From the NCBI RefSeq assembly GCF_000317675.1, contig NC_019776.1, positions 806,001-870,000 on the forward strand: a DNA stretch of 64,000 nucleotides. Direction: 5' to 3'. Positions 54,654 through 62,955 of the stretch are shown here, one piece after another. Each line of letters begins with the position of its first letter. The stretch's first letter is position 1. The notes under the pieces are model-generated. The model did not search any database. It was not told the origin of the DNA and was given only the letters and a program-made list of their open reading frames with translations. Made by a program: the position numbers and the translations under genes. This stretch comes from Cyanobacterium aponinum PCC 10605. GTDB taxonomy: Bacteria > Cyanobacteriota > Cyanobacteriia > Cyanobacteriales > Cyanobacteriaceae.

Positions 54654-56555
54654 ATGAGAATCTTGCTAGTAGATGATGATGAAATTCTCATTGATATTTT
54701 AGAAAAAACGCTCCAAAATCAAAACTATACTATTGATGCGGTGATGGATGGACAACAGGGGTGGACTTATGTTTCTACTTACAATTATGATCTGATTATT
54801 CTTGATTGGAGTTTACCTAAATTAGACGGTATTAGTTTATGTAAGCGCATTCGTCATTATGGCTATAATATGCCGATTATGATTCTTACTGCCCGTCATA
54901 GTAGTCAGGAAAAAAGCTACGCCCTTGATGTGGGTGCTGATGATTATCTGTGTAAGCCCTTTGACATTGAAGAATTAATGGCGAGAATCAGAGCTTTATT
55001 TCGACGTAGCCAAAGTTATGATCAATCTTCTCCCTTATTAAATTGGGGAAACCTATATTTAGATCCCTGCATTTGTCAAGTTAGTTATCAGGGTAATACT
55101 GTCCAACTTACCACAAAAGAATATCAATTATTAGAATTATTTTTACGCCATCCCCACGAGGTATTTAATATTGAAGCTATTATCGAAAATTTATGGTCTT
55201 CTATTGAGTATCCCTCAGAAGCAACAGTGCGATCGCATCTTCGTCATTTAAGACAGAAATTAAAACAAGCAGGATTATCAGAAAATCCTATCGACACTCT
55301 TAGAGGAAGGGGATACTGTTTGAAATCTCAACCCATGAAAACGGAAATAAAAACAGAACAAAACACCCTCGTATTTCCCTCAGAAATTGAAAAAGAAAAA
55401 CACTTACAACAATTAACCGCATTAAATAATATTTGGGAAAAATATCAAGATAAAAGACAAGAACAATTAAACATTTTACAAACTACATTAAACCAAATTA
55501 AAGAACAAAAAATTAATAAAAATCAACTCAAAAGAGCCATTGATAACTGTCATAAATTAGCAGGTAATTTAGGAGTATTTGGTTTTAATGAAGCCTCTTA
55601 CTTAGCTTCTCAGTTAGAGCAATTATTAAAAGAAAATTTAGAAAATAAATTAGATAAAATAAAACAATTTGAGACTATTTTAAATAACTTAATTTGGCAA
55701 ATTAACCCTCAAGAAGATCAGCAATTAAATCCTTTAAGCAATCAAATAATTGATCATTGTCCTTTAATTTTAGTGATAAGTGAAGATGTTCAATTTAAAA
55801 AACTTTTTAATCAAGAAGCAGTAAAAAAAGGAATTATTACTGTTACCATGACAGATTTAGAAACAGTAAAAATATGGTTTAAATCTTTAGAAAAAGAGCA
55901 ATTTCCTGATGTAGTTATTATGAATATTGCTTTTAATCAATGGCAACAAGAATTAATTGAAGAATATCTTGCCTTTATTACAGAATTAAATCTGCAAACT
56001 CCTCCTATTCCTAGTATTATAATTGGAGATCGCTACGAACGTAACTTTTCCCATCGCACATCCGCCCAAGAAAGACTATTAATCGCAGAAAAAGGAGGCA
56101 CATTTTATCTAAAAAAACCCTTAACTCCTCAAGAAGCCATTAAATTTTGTCAAATAGCACTAAAAAGGCGTGCTCAAGGACGAAAAATCATGATTATCGA
56201 TGAAGATGAAGAATTACTACGTCTTTTGCCTATCTATTTACAGCCTTGGGGTTTTAATATCACAACTCTCCATGATACCCGTCAATTCTGGGATGTGTTA
56301 TGTGCGATCGCACCTGATGTACTAATATTAGAAATTGAAATGCCCTACCTTAATGGTATTGAAATTTGTAAAATGTTACGTACTCACGCCCAATGGTATC
56401 AACTCCCAATCATTTACTATACCAAGCATACAGAGCCAATAATCCTAGAAAAAGCATTCAATAGCGGAGTTAATGATATTATTCCAAAGACCCTTACAGA
56501 AAGAACATTAGCACAACGCATCATCAAAAACATAGAATCAACCTTGTGTTTGTAG
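54654..56555 (+). CDS. Multidomain response regulator: REC-wHTH-HPt-pseudoREC-pseudoREC
   Basis: The 633-residue protein has an OmpR-type front half: receiver (1-120; Asp9-11, acceptor Asp51, Lys in LCKPFD) and winged helix DNA-binding domain (about 130-225; LTTKEYQLLELFLRHPHEVF, TVRSHLRHLRQKL, TLRGRGYCL). An HPt domain follows with phosphorylatable His300 (NCHKLAGNLGVFGF). Then come two receiver-like domains: one at about 370-495, where the acceptor position is Asn424 (VVIMNIAF), and one at about 510-630, where it is Glu560 (VLILEIEMP) although the acidic pair, Thr and Lys (YYTKH, PKTL) are kept. Such hybrids join phosphorelay and transcription in one chain. No kinase is adjacent. Confidence 0.88.
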   Translation: MRILLVDDDEILIDILEKTLQNQNYTIDAVMDGQQGWTYVSTYNYDLIILDWSLPKLDGISLCKRIRHYGYNMPIMILTARHSSQEKSYALDVGADDYLCKPFDIEELMARIRALFRRSQSYDQSSPLLNWGNLYLDPCICQVSYQGNTVQLTTKEYQLLELFLRHPHEVFNIEAIIENLWSSIEYPSEATVRSHLRHLRQKLKQAGLSENPIDTLRGRGYCLKSQPMKTEIKTEQNTLVFPSEIEKEKHLQQLTALNNIWEKYQDKRQEQLNILQTTLNQIKEQKINKNQLKRAIDNCHKLAGNLGVFGFNEASYLASQLEQLLKENLENKLDKIKQFETILNNLIWQINPQEDQQLNPLSNQIIDHCPLILVISEDVQFKKLFNQEAVKKGIITVTMTDLETVKIWFKSLEKEQFPDVVIMNIAFNQWQQELIEEYLAFITELNLQTPPIPSIIIGDRYERNFSHRTSAQERLLIAEKGGTFYLKKPLTPQEAIKFCQIALKRRAQGRKIMIIDEDEELLRLLPIYLQPWGFNITTLHDTRQFWDVLCAIAPDVLILEIEMPYLNGIEICKMLRTHAQWYQLPIIYYTKHTEPIILEKAFNSGVNDIIPKTLTERTLAQRIIKNIESTLCL

Positions 56556-56580
56556 AGGAGATTAAGTTATAATGATTATT

Positions 56581-56674
56581 GACTCGGACTTATGCAACTG
56601 TGACGCTCAAACCTTGTCAGGACCGGAAGGTAGCAGCAATACGGGATGCTTACGGTGGGCGTAAGATTCGGGTC
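56581..56674 (+). ncRNA. ffs: Signal recognition particle RNA (small bacterial type)
   Basis: The apical loop region has the invariant CAGGACCGGAAGGTAGCAGC and the return strand ACGGGATGCT. The outer stem is formed by GACTCGGACTTATGC and GCGTAAGATTCGGGTC. The size of about 94 nt is normal. It binds Ffh to target membrane proteins, including thylakoid proteins. It lies between the response regulator and nfu on the plus strand. Confidence 0.93.
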
Positions 56675-56789
56675 TCAGCGATACATCAACAAAGTTTTTC
56701 TTTAGGGAAATAGTCTATTTTCCCAACTTAATGGTCTTGGTTTTAGTTATCATAGTGGGAAAAGTTATTAAGAAAAAGAAATAGCGATT

Positions 56790-57026
56790 ATGTCTTTAGC
56801 ATTAACACCTGAAAATGTGGAACAAGTATTAGATGAATTACGCCCTTATCTCATGGCAGACGGTGGAAATGTGGAATTAGTCGAAATTGATGGACCTACT
56901 GTAAAATTAAGATTACAGGGAGCTTGTGGTTCTTGTCCTAGTTCTACTATGACCCTTAGAATGGGTATTGAGCGCCGTTTAAGAGAATATATCCCTGAAA
57001 TTGCCGAAGTAGAGCAAGTAATTTAA
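56790..57026 (+). CDS. nfu: Nfu-type iron-sulfur cluster scaffold/carrier (NifU C-terminal domain)
   Basis: The 78 residues correspond to a stand-alone NifU_C domain: [63 protein letters not shown]. The CxxC (CGSC) binds a 4Fe-4S cluster between two monomers. In cyanobacteria this Nfu delivers clusters to photosystem I. It starts at ATG 56790 and is transcribed alone after the SRP RNA gene. Confidence 0.95.
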   Translation: MSLALTPENVEQVLDELRPYLMADGGNVELVEIDGPTVKLRLQGACGSCPSSTMTLRMGIERRLREYIPEIAEVEQVI

Positions 57027-57674
57027 TTTTTTAGATAGATAATCATATTAGTAATGAGGAATTGGCGAGGGGTTTAAACCCCTTGTTAATCAAAGTTTTT
57101 TCATTCTCAAAAATGTCAATTTTTGAAACTAACAAATAGTAACAGATACAGGAGTTTTTAAGTATTAATCAATTATTAAGAAAAAACGCTCCCCTCTACT
57201 GTGGGAGAGGGGTTAGGGGTGAGGGCAAGATAATTTTGCCCTGACTTTGAAAAAACCCTACTTGTTAATAATTGGTTCTTTAAGACTAATTTGGCTTAAT
57301 TTATCTGGTTCTTCAGAGTGTGGTTATGATAAATTAAGAGAAACAGGACTTTTATAACCTTTATTAAATAATATTTATAGTAAGAGAAAAACTAATAGTT
57401 TATAAATTATTATGGTTCTTTTACAGTGGTTATGATAAATTAAGAAAAACGGGACTTCCATAACCTTTATTGAATAGTGTTTATAGTAAAATAAAAATTA
57501 AAAGTTTATAAATTATTATTTAATAATCCCCTATTGCCTATTGCCTCTTGCCTCTTGCCTACCCTAACTAATAATTTACACGACGAGAAGTGATAGAGCC
57601 ATTTATCTTAATTTCTTGTAACTATTAGCTCTTGTTTATCACAACCCAAAAATTTTAAATCGAACAGAGGTAAT
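57027..57674. other. Intergenic region with palindromes and composite MITE-4
   Basis: No gene. It contains the palindrome AGGGGTTTAAACCCCT (about 57067-57082), a hairpin repeat (CCCCTCTactgtgggAGAGGGG, near 57190-57214), a MITE-4 composite (57307-57600), and a MITE-1 end remnant just before glyK (about 57650-57675). Confidence 0.75.
57307..57600 (+). mobile_element. Composite MITE-4: truncated copy followed by a full copy
   Basis: A 5' part (57307-57413, GGTTCTTCAGAG...) runs straight into a full element (57414-57600, GGTTCTTTTACAG...GATAGAGCC). The outer limits are flanked by a perfect 8 bp repeat ATTTATCT (57299-57306 and 57601-57608), while the internal junction (ATTATTAT) is not repeated after the second copy. 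The composite therefore behaves as one insertion, with an internal duplication of its left half. Confidence 0.75.
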
Positions 57675-58721
57675 ATGAATATATTATCTAAATCAGAGCT
57701 TAATTCTATAATCCTAAAAATCATTGAAAGACAATCATTATCTTCCTCTGAGCAAGAAATATTAAAAACATTTACTCCTCATTCAAATTATCCATTTACC
57801 CATAATCAAGAGCCTGATTTATATAGAGAAAAAATTAGTATTTTACCTCTTATATATCCTTCTTTAAAAAAGATTTTACAACAGTTAAATTTTACTGAAT
57901 CAGAGAATTATTTAACAACTATTTGGTTTTTTTGGTTGCCCCTAGCACTTGAATTAGCGAACTTATACCGACAAAAATCTCATCCTATTGTTATCGGTAT
58001 TTTAGGGAGTCAAGGAACTGGAAAAACTACTATTACAAAAATTCTTCCTTTAATTTGGCAATATTTGAATCTGTCTAGTGTAGCCATTTCCCTTGATGAT
58101 TTATATAAAACTTATCAGGATAGAAAGGAGTTATTAAAATTAGATTCTCGTTTAATTTGGCGTGGCCCTCCCGGTACTCATGATATAAAATTGGGTCTTG
58201 ATGTTTTAACTGCATTAAAAAATCGTCAGTATCCCGTTAATATTCCCCGTTTTGATAAATCTCTCCATGAAGGTAGAGGCGATCGCATCTCAGGAGAAAT
58301 AGTCAATCAAGCTGATATAATCATTTTTGAAGGCTGGTTTGTGGGAGTAAAGCCCGTTGAAGAAAAAGTATTTAAAAATCCTCCGCCCCCCATCATAACA
58401 AAAAGCGATCGTACCTTTGCCATTGATTGTAATCGAAGACTCAAAGAATATTTACCCCTTTGGGAAAAATTAAACTATCTGATGATATTAAATCCCGAAG
58501 ACTATCGCTATAGCTTGAAATGGCGCCAAGAAGCTGAACAAAAAATGATAGCCCAAGGAAAAACAGGCATGAATAATCAAGAGATAGAAGAATTTGTTTT
58601 CTACTTTTGGAAAGCATTACACCCAGAAATATTTATCAAACCTTTAATCGAAAATCCTCAATCTGTAAACTTAGTCGTTAATATTGACATTCATCATCAA
58701 GTCAATCAAATTATTAAGTGA
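57675..58721 (+). CDS. glyK: D-glycerate 3-kinase (GLYK type)
   Basis: The 348-residue enzyme phosphorylates glycerate to 3-phosphoglycerate, the last step of photorespiration. Conserved parts are the P-loop GILGSQGTGKTTITKILPLI (about 112-130), AISLDDLYKTYQDRKELLK, WRGPPGTHDIKLGLDVL, PRFDKSLHEGRGDR, and IIIFEGWFVGVKPV. This is the plant/cyanobacterial GLYK family, unrelated to the GarK and GckA kinases. It starts at ATG 57675; the sequence in front of it (AATCGAACAGAGGTAAT) looks like a remnant of a MITE-1 end and contains a weak ribosome site, AGAGG. Confidence 0.92.
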   Translation: MNILSKSELNSIILKIIERQSLSSSEQEILKTFTPHSNYPFTHNQEPDLYREKISILPLIYPSLKKILQQLNFTESENYLTTIWFFWLPLALELANLYRQKSHPIVIGILGSQGTGKTTITKILPLIWQYLNLSSVAISLDDLYKTYQDRKELLKLDSRLIWRGPPGTHDIKLGLDVLTALKNRQYPVNIPRFDKSLHEGRGDRISGEIVNQADIIIFEGWFVGVKPVEEKVFKNPPPPIITKSDRTFAIDCNRRLKEYLPLWEKLNYLMILNPEDYRYSLKWRQEAEQKMIAQGKTGMNNQEIEEFVFYFWKALHPEIFIKPLIENPQSVNLVVNIDIHHQVNQIIK

Positions 58722-58926
58722 GGATGCCTCTAAATCGTTAGAGAGTGACAGGCAATAAATAACCTGAGTTCGGGATAAATTTTCATCTATGAGTGATGGC
58801 GAAAAGAGCAAAAGGCAAAGATAAATAATGTTGGGGTGAACAATAACTCCGAACTCATTATTCACTACTTTGTTTCCCCTCTTATCGTATCGAGTGTATC
58901 ATTATTAATTAATCTATGGATTCAGC

Positions 58927-61485
58927 ATGATGGGACAAAAATATAAGGTTATTACCAAAGATACTTTTGAGGAATGGCAAAGAATTATCAATGCGATAAC
59001 CAATATAGCAGGAGTAACAGTAGGATTAATCACAAGGGTTTTAGGTAATCAAGTTAAAACTATTGTTGCCAGTCAAAATGCTGAGAATCCCTATCTTAAA
59101 TTGAGTCGAGACTCTGTTATCGGTTCAGGAATATATTGTGAGCAAGTAATTAGAAATAAAACAAAATTAATTATTAACAATGCCCTAAAAAACCAAAAAT
59201 GGGAAAATAACTTTGATTTACAATATAATCTTATTTCTTACCTCGGTTTTCCCTTAAGATATTCTGATAATCGCATTTTTGGAACGATTTGTTTGCTTAA
59301 TAATAGGGAAACTTATTATTCTGATGATCTTATCTATCTTCTGGAGAAAATGAGAGATGTGATAGAGTCTCAAATTCATGAGATAGAAAATAACTGGCTA
59401 GATCAATTATTCGTCAATAAATCATTATTGAAGACAATTTTTGATAGTATCCCCGTAGGTATTGGCTTGTCAGCTTTTCCCCCTAATTCAGGCATTTTTT
59501 ATGTCAATCCTCGATTTACTAATTTATTTGGCTATATTATTAATGATATTCCCACTATCAATGATTGGTTTAGTCTTGCTTATCCAGATACCCATTATCG
59601 CAGTCTTTCTTATAAATTATGGTTCAAAATGATTTCACAAGCTAGACAAAAAAAAGAAATTGTTGAACCTCAAGAATTTCAGATTACTTGCAAAAATGGC
59701 GATGTGAAGGACGTATTAATCAGCGTCAGAATATTAGACAATATGCTCCTTTCATCATTTGTTGATATTACCAAACAAAAACGCACAGAGGCACAATTAA
59801 GACTAAGTGAAAAAAGACATAGATTATTAGCCGAATATGCCACAGATAATATTTGGACAATGACTCCCGATTTTCAGTTTGACTATATAAGCCCCTCTAT
59901 TGAATATATAAGAGGTTATACTCCTGAGGAGGTTCGTCTTCAATCATTTGAACAGATTTTAGTTGCTCCTGATTCATTGCTCAAAGGCTATCAACGCTTA
60001 AAAGAGGTTAGTCAATGTTCTCCTGAAAATACGCCAAAATATGGATTTAGGGATGAATTAGAGCTTATATGTAAAGATGGTTCGACAGTGTGGACAGAAG
60101 TAATAATTACTCCCGTTTTTGATAAGCAGGGGAACTTAAAACAAATACAGGGCATAACTAGAAACATAGCAGACCGTAAAAACTACGAGTTTGAGTTAAA
60201 AGAAGCCCATGATCAAATTATTAAAATTAATGCTGAGTTAGAAGAAAGAGTTAAAAAAAGAACTTTTGAACTAAAAGAAAGAGAAATTAGACTAGAAAAA
60301 ACCAATCAAGAATTAATTAAGGCTAATCGTCTTAAAGACGAATTTTTAGCAATGATGAGCCATGAATTACGTACCCCTCTCAATGCAATTTTAGGAATGA
60401 CGGAAATTCTCCTAGAAAAAATTTATGGAGAAATTAACATACAACAAGAACAAAGTTTAAAAACTATCGAAAATAGTGGACAACACTTATTATCATTGAT
60501 TAATGATATTCTCGATGTTACTAAAATCGAGGCGGGAAAAATAGATCTCAATTTTAAAAATATCTCTGTTTACTCTGTGTGTGAATCGAGTTTGGATTTA
60601 ATTCAGGCTCAAGCTCAAAAAAAACAAATACAACTACAAAGTATCTTACCTCCAGATTTACCCGAAATTTATGCCGATGAGAACCGTATTCGTCAAGTTC
60701 TGCTCAATTTGCTGAATAATGCAGTAAAATTCACTCCGAATTACGGTCAGGTTACTTTAGAAGCTATTTATCCTCCTCTTTCTGATAATCAAGATTCTCA
60801 TCATCTTCGTTTATTAGTTACAGACACAGGAATTGGAATTGCGAAGGAAAATATCAATAAATTATTTCAACCTTTTGTACAAATTGATAGTAATTTGAAT
60901 CGTCAGTATGAAGGCACAGGATTAGGATTGGTTTTAGTTAAAAAATTTGTCGAACTTCATGGGGGTAAAGTTAGTTTTAGCAGTCGAGTCGGATGGGGTA
61001 GTTGTTTCATGATTGATTTACCCATTGCCCGAAATCAAATTAAGCACAAGATTTCAACCTCTATCAATAACAATACGAGCAACAATAGAATAGAAACAAA
61101 AATAACTAAAAAACAACCCCTAATTTTATTAGCAGAAGATAATGAAGCGAATGTGATTAGTATGCAAAATTATTTAGAAGCTAAAGGTTATCGTCTTTTT
61201 ATCGCTATGGATGGACAAGAAGCAATATCAGCTTTGAGCGGAGAAAAACCAGACTTAATCGTTATGGATATACAAATGCCAAAATTAGATGGAATTCGCG
61301 CGATCGAATATTTGAAACAAAATCCTGACTACTGTAATATTCCTATTATTGCGATAACAGCCCCAGTAAGTGGAAATGATCGAGAAAAATGCCTCAAAGC
61401 AGGGGCAGATGAGTATATGAGTAAACCTGTAAGGTTAAGAGATTTAGCTAATCATATTCAAAGATTATTGATACCTACAAGTTAA
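58927..61485 (+). CDS. Hybrid histidine kinase: GAF-PAS-PAS-HisKA-HATPase-REC
   Basis: The 852-residue kinase has an N-terminal GAF-like domain (about 10-155; SRDSVIGSGIYCEQVI, ISYLGFPLRYSDNRIFGTICLLNN) and two PAS domains (about 165-285 and 295-420; the second has YISPSIEYIRGYTPEEVRLQSF). A coiled coil and the HisKA box MMSHELRTPLNAILGMTEI with His479 follow, then HATPase_c (EIYADENRIRQVLLNLLNNAVKFTP, TDTGIGIAKENI, YEGTGLGLVLVKKFVELHGG). The C-terminal receiver has Asp781 (VMDIQMPKLDG) and Lys in MSKPVRL. No membrane helix is present, so it senses a cytoplasmic cue. It is single, and its partner regulator is unknown. Confidence 0.92.
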   Translation: MMGQKYKVITKDTFEEWQRIINAITNIAGVTVGLITRVLGNQVKTIVASQNAENPYLKLSRDSVIGSGIYCEQVIRNKTKLIINNALKNQKWENNFDLQYNLISYLGFPLRYSDNRIFGTICLLNNRETYYSDDLIYLLEKMRDVIESQIHEIENNWLDQLFVNKSLLKTIFDSIPVGIGLSAFPPNSGIFYVNPRFTNLFGYIINDIPTINDWFSLAYPDTHYRSLSYKLWFKMISQARQKKEIVEPQEFQITCKNGDVKDVLISVRILDNMLLSSFVDITKQKRTEAQLRLSEKRHRLLAEYATDNIWTMTPDFQFDYISPSIEYIRGYTPEEVRLQSFEQILVAPDSLLKGYQRLKEVSQCSPENTPKYGFRDELELICKDGSTVWTEVIITPVFDKQGNLKQIQGITRNIADRKNYEFELKEAHDQIIKINAELEERVKKRTFELKEREIRLEKTNQELIKANRLKDEFLAMMSHELRTPLNAILGMTEILLEKIYGEINIQQEQSLKTIENSGQHLLSLINDILDVTKIEAGKIDLNFKNISVYSVCESSLDLIQAQAQKKQIQLQSILPPDLPEIYADENRIRQVLLNLLNNAVKFTPNYGQVTLEAIYPPLSDNQDSHHLRLLVTDTGIGIAKENINKLFQPFVQIDSNLNRQYEGTGLGLVLVKKFVELHGGKVSFSSRVGWGSCFMIDLPIARNQIKHKISTSINNNTSNNRIETKITKKQPLILLAEDNEANVISMQNYLEAKGYRLFIAMDGQEAISALSGEKPDLIVMDIQMPKLDGIRAIEYLKQNPDYCNIPIIAITAPVSGNDREKCLKAGADEYMSKPVRLRDLANHIQRLLIPTS

Positions 61486-61860
61486 ATCCAAAATCCTAGG
61501 AGTTTAACACTATTCAAACCTGCCACCCACTATCAACCGAGCTTCCCTCAGACTGTTTTTTCAAAATCTATTAGTTTTAACTCCGAATCCCGAACTCTTA
61601 TGATACCTAACCTCAGTTCGGTTTAAGAATATCCGATAAGGTTAGGTGTCAGGTTTCAGGTTGCAGGTTGCAGGTGTTAGGGGTTTTTAGCAAGGGGCTT
61701 AAGCCCCTTGTTTAAGTCAGTTCGGGTTAAGGCAATTTTATCGTTATTTCTAAGAAGCTATAAGGTTTTCTGACTACGAGTTGGTTTCAGCTTTCAGCTT
61801 ATCCAAAACTCAGGTTACCTAGCACCTATCCAAATAAAACTACTTTCTCTTGAGTAACTC
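61486..61860. other. Intergenic region with MITE-1 copy C
   Basis: No gene. Apart from the MITE-1 copy (61610-61815) and a 7 bp repeat of GGTTGCA/GGTTTCA within it, the stretch holds only AT-rich flanks and the 3' end of the secreted Cys-repeat gene. Confidence 0.75.
61610..61815 (+). mobile_element. MITE-1, copy C (206 bp, diverged)
   Basis: It begins ACCTCAGTTCGGTTTAAG and ends CCAAAACTCAGGT, as in copies A and B. The middle part is replaced by a strong palindrome (AAGGGGCTTAAGCCCCTT, about 61692-61710). The flanks are the 6 bp repeat TACCTA (61604-61609 and 61816-61821). This shows that the element, not just a hot sequence, has moved. Confidence 0.72.
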
Positions 61861-62406
61861 CTAATTGTAAGAAGGGAATAAATCTCTAGGGAAATCTTCC
61901 GCACTTAAACAAGTTTCCATTGCCTTTACAGGATTAGAGGCTTGAGGAGTTCGAGATAAAGCAATGACACACTCAGATTGTCTGGTGGGTAAAAGACTAG
62001 CCTGACAAGTGCTTAAAGCCATCATTAAAGGAGATTGACTATTATCACCTTCCACTTTTGCCTGAGTATTTTTATTACTAGCAGTAAGTACAGTATTGTT
62101 AATGCTAACAACGCAGTTACCTAAATCCACAGGTCTTCTGACTTGATAACAACTGGTTAAAGCATCTTTCGCACTGATACTCGTAGATTGACTGATATTG
62201 GTTACGCAACTAGATAATTCCCTAGGTACGAGGGCATCAGCACAACCGGTTTGAGCATCTTCTACGGTAACCCCACTGGCGGTTAATTCTCTTAAACAAA
62301 CATCAAATTGATTTTCCGCTTTGACACTATTAGAAAAAAACGCGAAATTAGCCAAAGAAAAAGCACCAGATATAGTAATAGTCGCTAGTTTAAGAAGATT
62401 ATTCAT
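61861..62406 (-). CDS. Secreted protein with repeated Cys motifs
   Basis: The 181-residue protein has a signal peptide (LLKLATITISGAFSLANFAFFSNSVKA) and then four repeats of about 35-40 residues with the pattern CV/CL-x-x-I/L ... A-x-x-A-x-x-x-C ... RP/PRxL. Examples are CLRELTASGVTVEDAQTGCADALVPRELSS, CVTNISQSTSISAKDALTSCYQVRRPVDLGN, and CVIALSRTPQASNPVKAMETCLSAEDFPRDL. The eight Cys, two per repeat, fit disulfide-linked helical hairpins. I do not know its function; such proteins occur in cyanobacteria and are probably periplasmic. Confidence 0.7.
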   Translation of the reverse strand: MNNLLKLATITISGAFSLANFAFFSNSVKAENQFDVCLRELTASGVTVEDAQTGCADALVPRELSSCVTNISQSTSISAKDALTSCYQVRRPVDLGNCVVSINNTVLTASNKNTQAKVEGDNSQSPLMMALSTCQASLLPTRQSECVIALSRTPQASNPVKAMETCLSAEDFPRDLFPSYN

Positions 62407-62532
62407 TAGTCAATTATAGATTTTTATAATTTTATAGATGATCATAAAACAATATAATGAAATTAGTTACTCTTCAATCATTTTTTGGTACAATCTACAT
62501 TAATTAAAACTATCTACAAATCAAATATTTCT

Positions 62533-62913
62533 GTGAATAGTACGACTTTAACTTCTGAAACTATAGAACTGACACCCCGTTATAACCTTCCCATTTTCAT
62601 TATCATTTTGGGTGTTGCTTTGAGTCTTGTGCAAATGTTTGTCGGTATTATTACTATTTTATTTGGCTTTTTTTTACTTATACAAGCTAATATTATTAAG
62701 TTAAAATTTACTCCCAAGGCTTTAGAAGTTTATCGTCAGCAAAACAAAATTAGAGAATTTCCTTACACCGATTGGCAAAACTGGGCAATTTTTTGGCAAC
62801 CCGTACCTATTTTATTTTATTTTAAGGAAGTGAAAAGTATTCATTTTTTACCAATCATTTTTGATCCTATTACCCTTAAAAAATGTTTAGAGAAATATTA
62901 TCCCTTATCATAA
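62533..62913 (+). CDS. DUF3119 family membrane protein
   Basis: This cyanobacterial family has two close membrane helices (YNLPIFIIILGVALSLVQMFVGIITILFGFFLLIQ) and a C-terminal soluble part (KFTPKALEVYRQQNKIREFPYTDWQNWAIFWQPVPILFYFKEVKSIHFLPIIFDP). I prefer GTG 62533 (MNSTTLTSETIELTPRYNLP), which matches the usual short N-terminus; the frame stays open to a TTG at 62485. Function unknown. It is followed 42 bp later by the DUF3086 gene on the same strand, so they may be co-transcribed. Confidence 0.72.
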   Translation: MNSTTLTSETIELTPRYNLPIFIIILGVALSLVQMFVGIITILFGFFLLIQANIIKLKFTPKALEVYRQQNKIREFPYTDWQNWAIFWQPVPILFYFKEVKSIHFLPIIFDPITLKKCLEKYYPLS

Positions 62914-62955
62914 TCAATAAAAAAAAGAGAGCAAATATTTAATTAATAAATCAAT

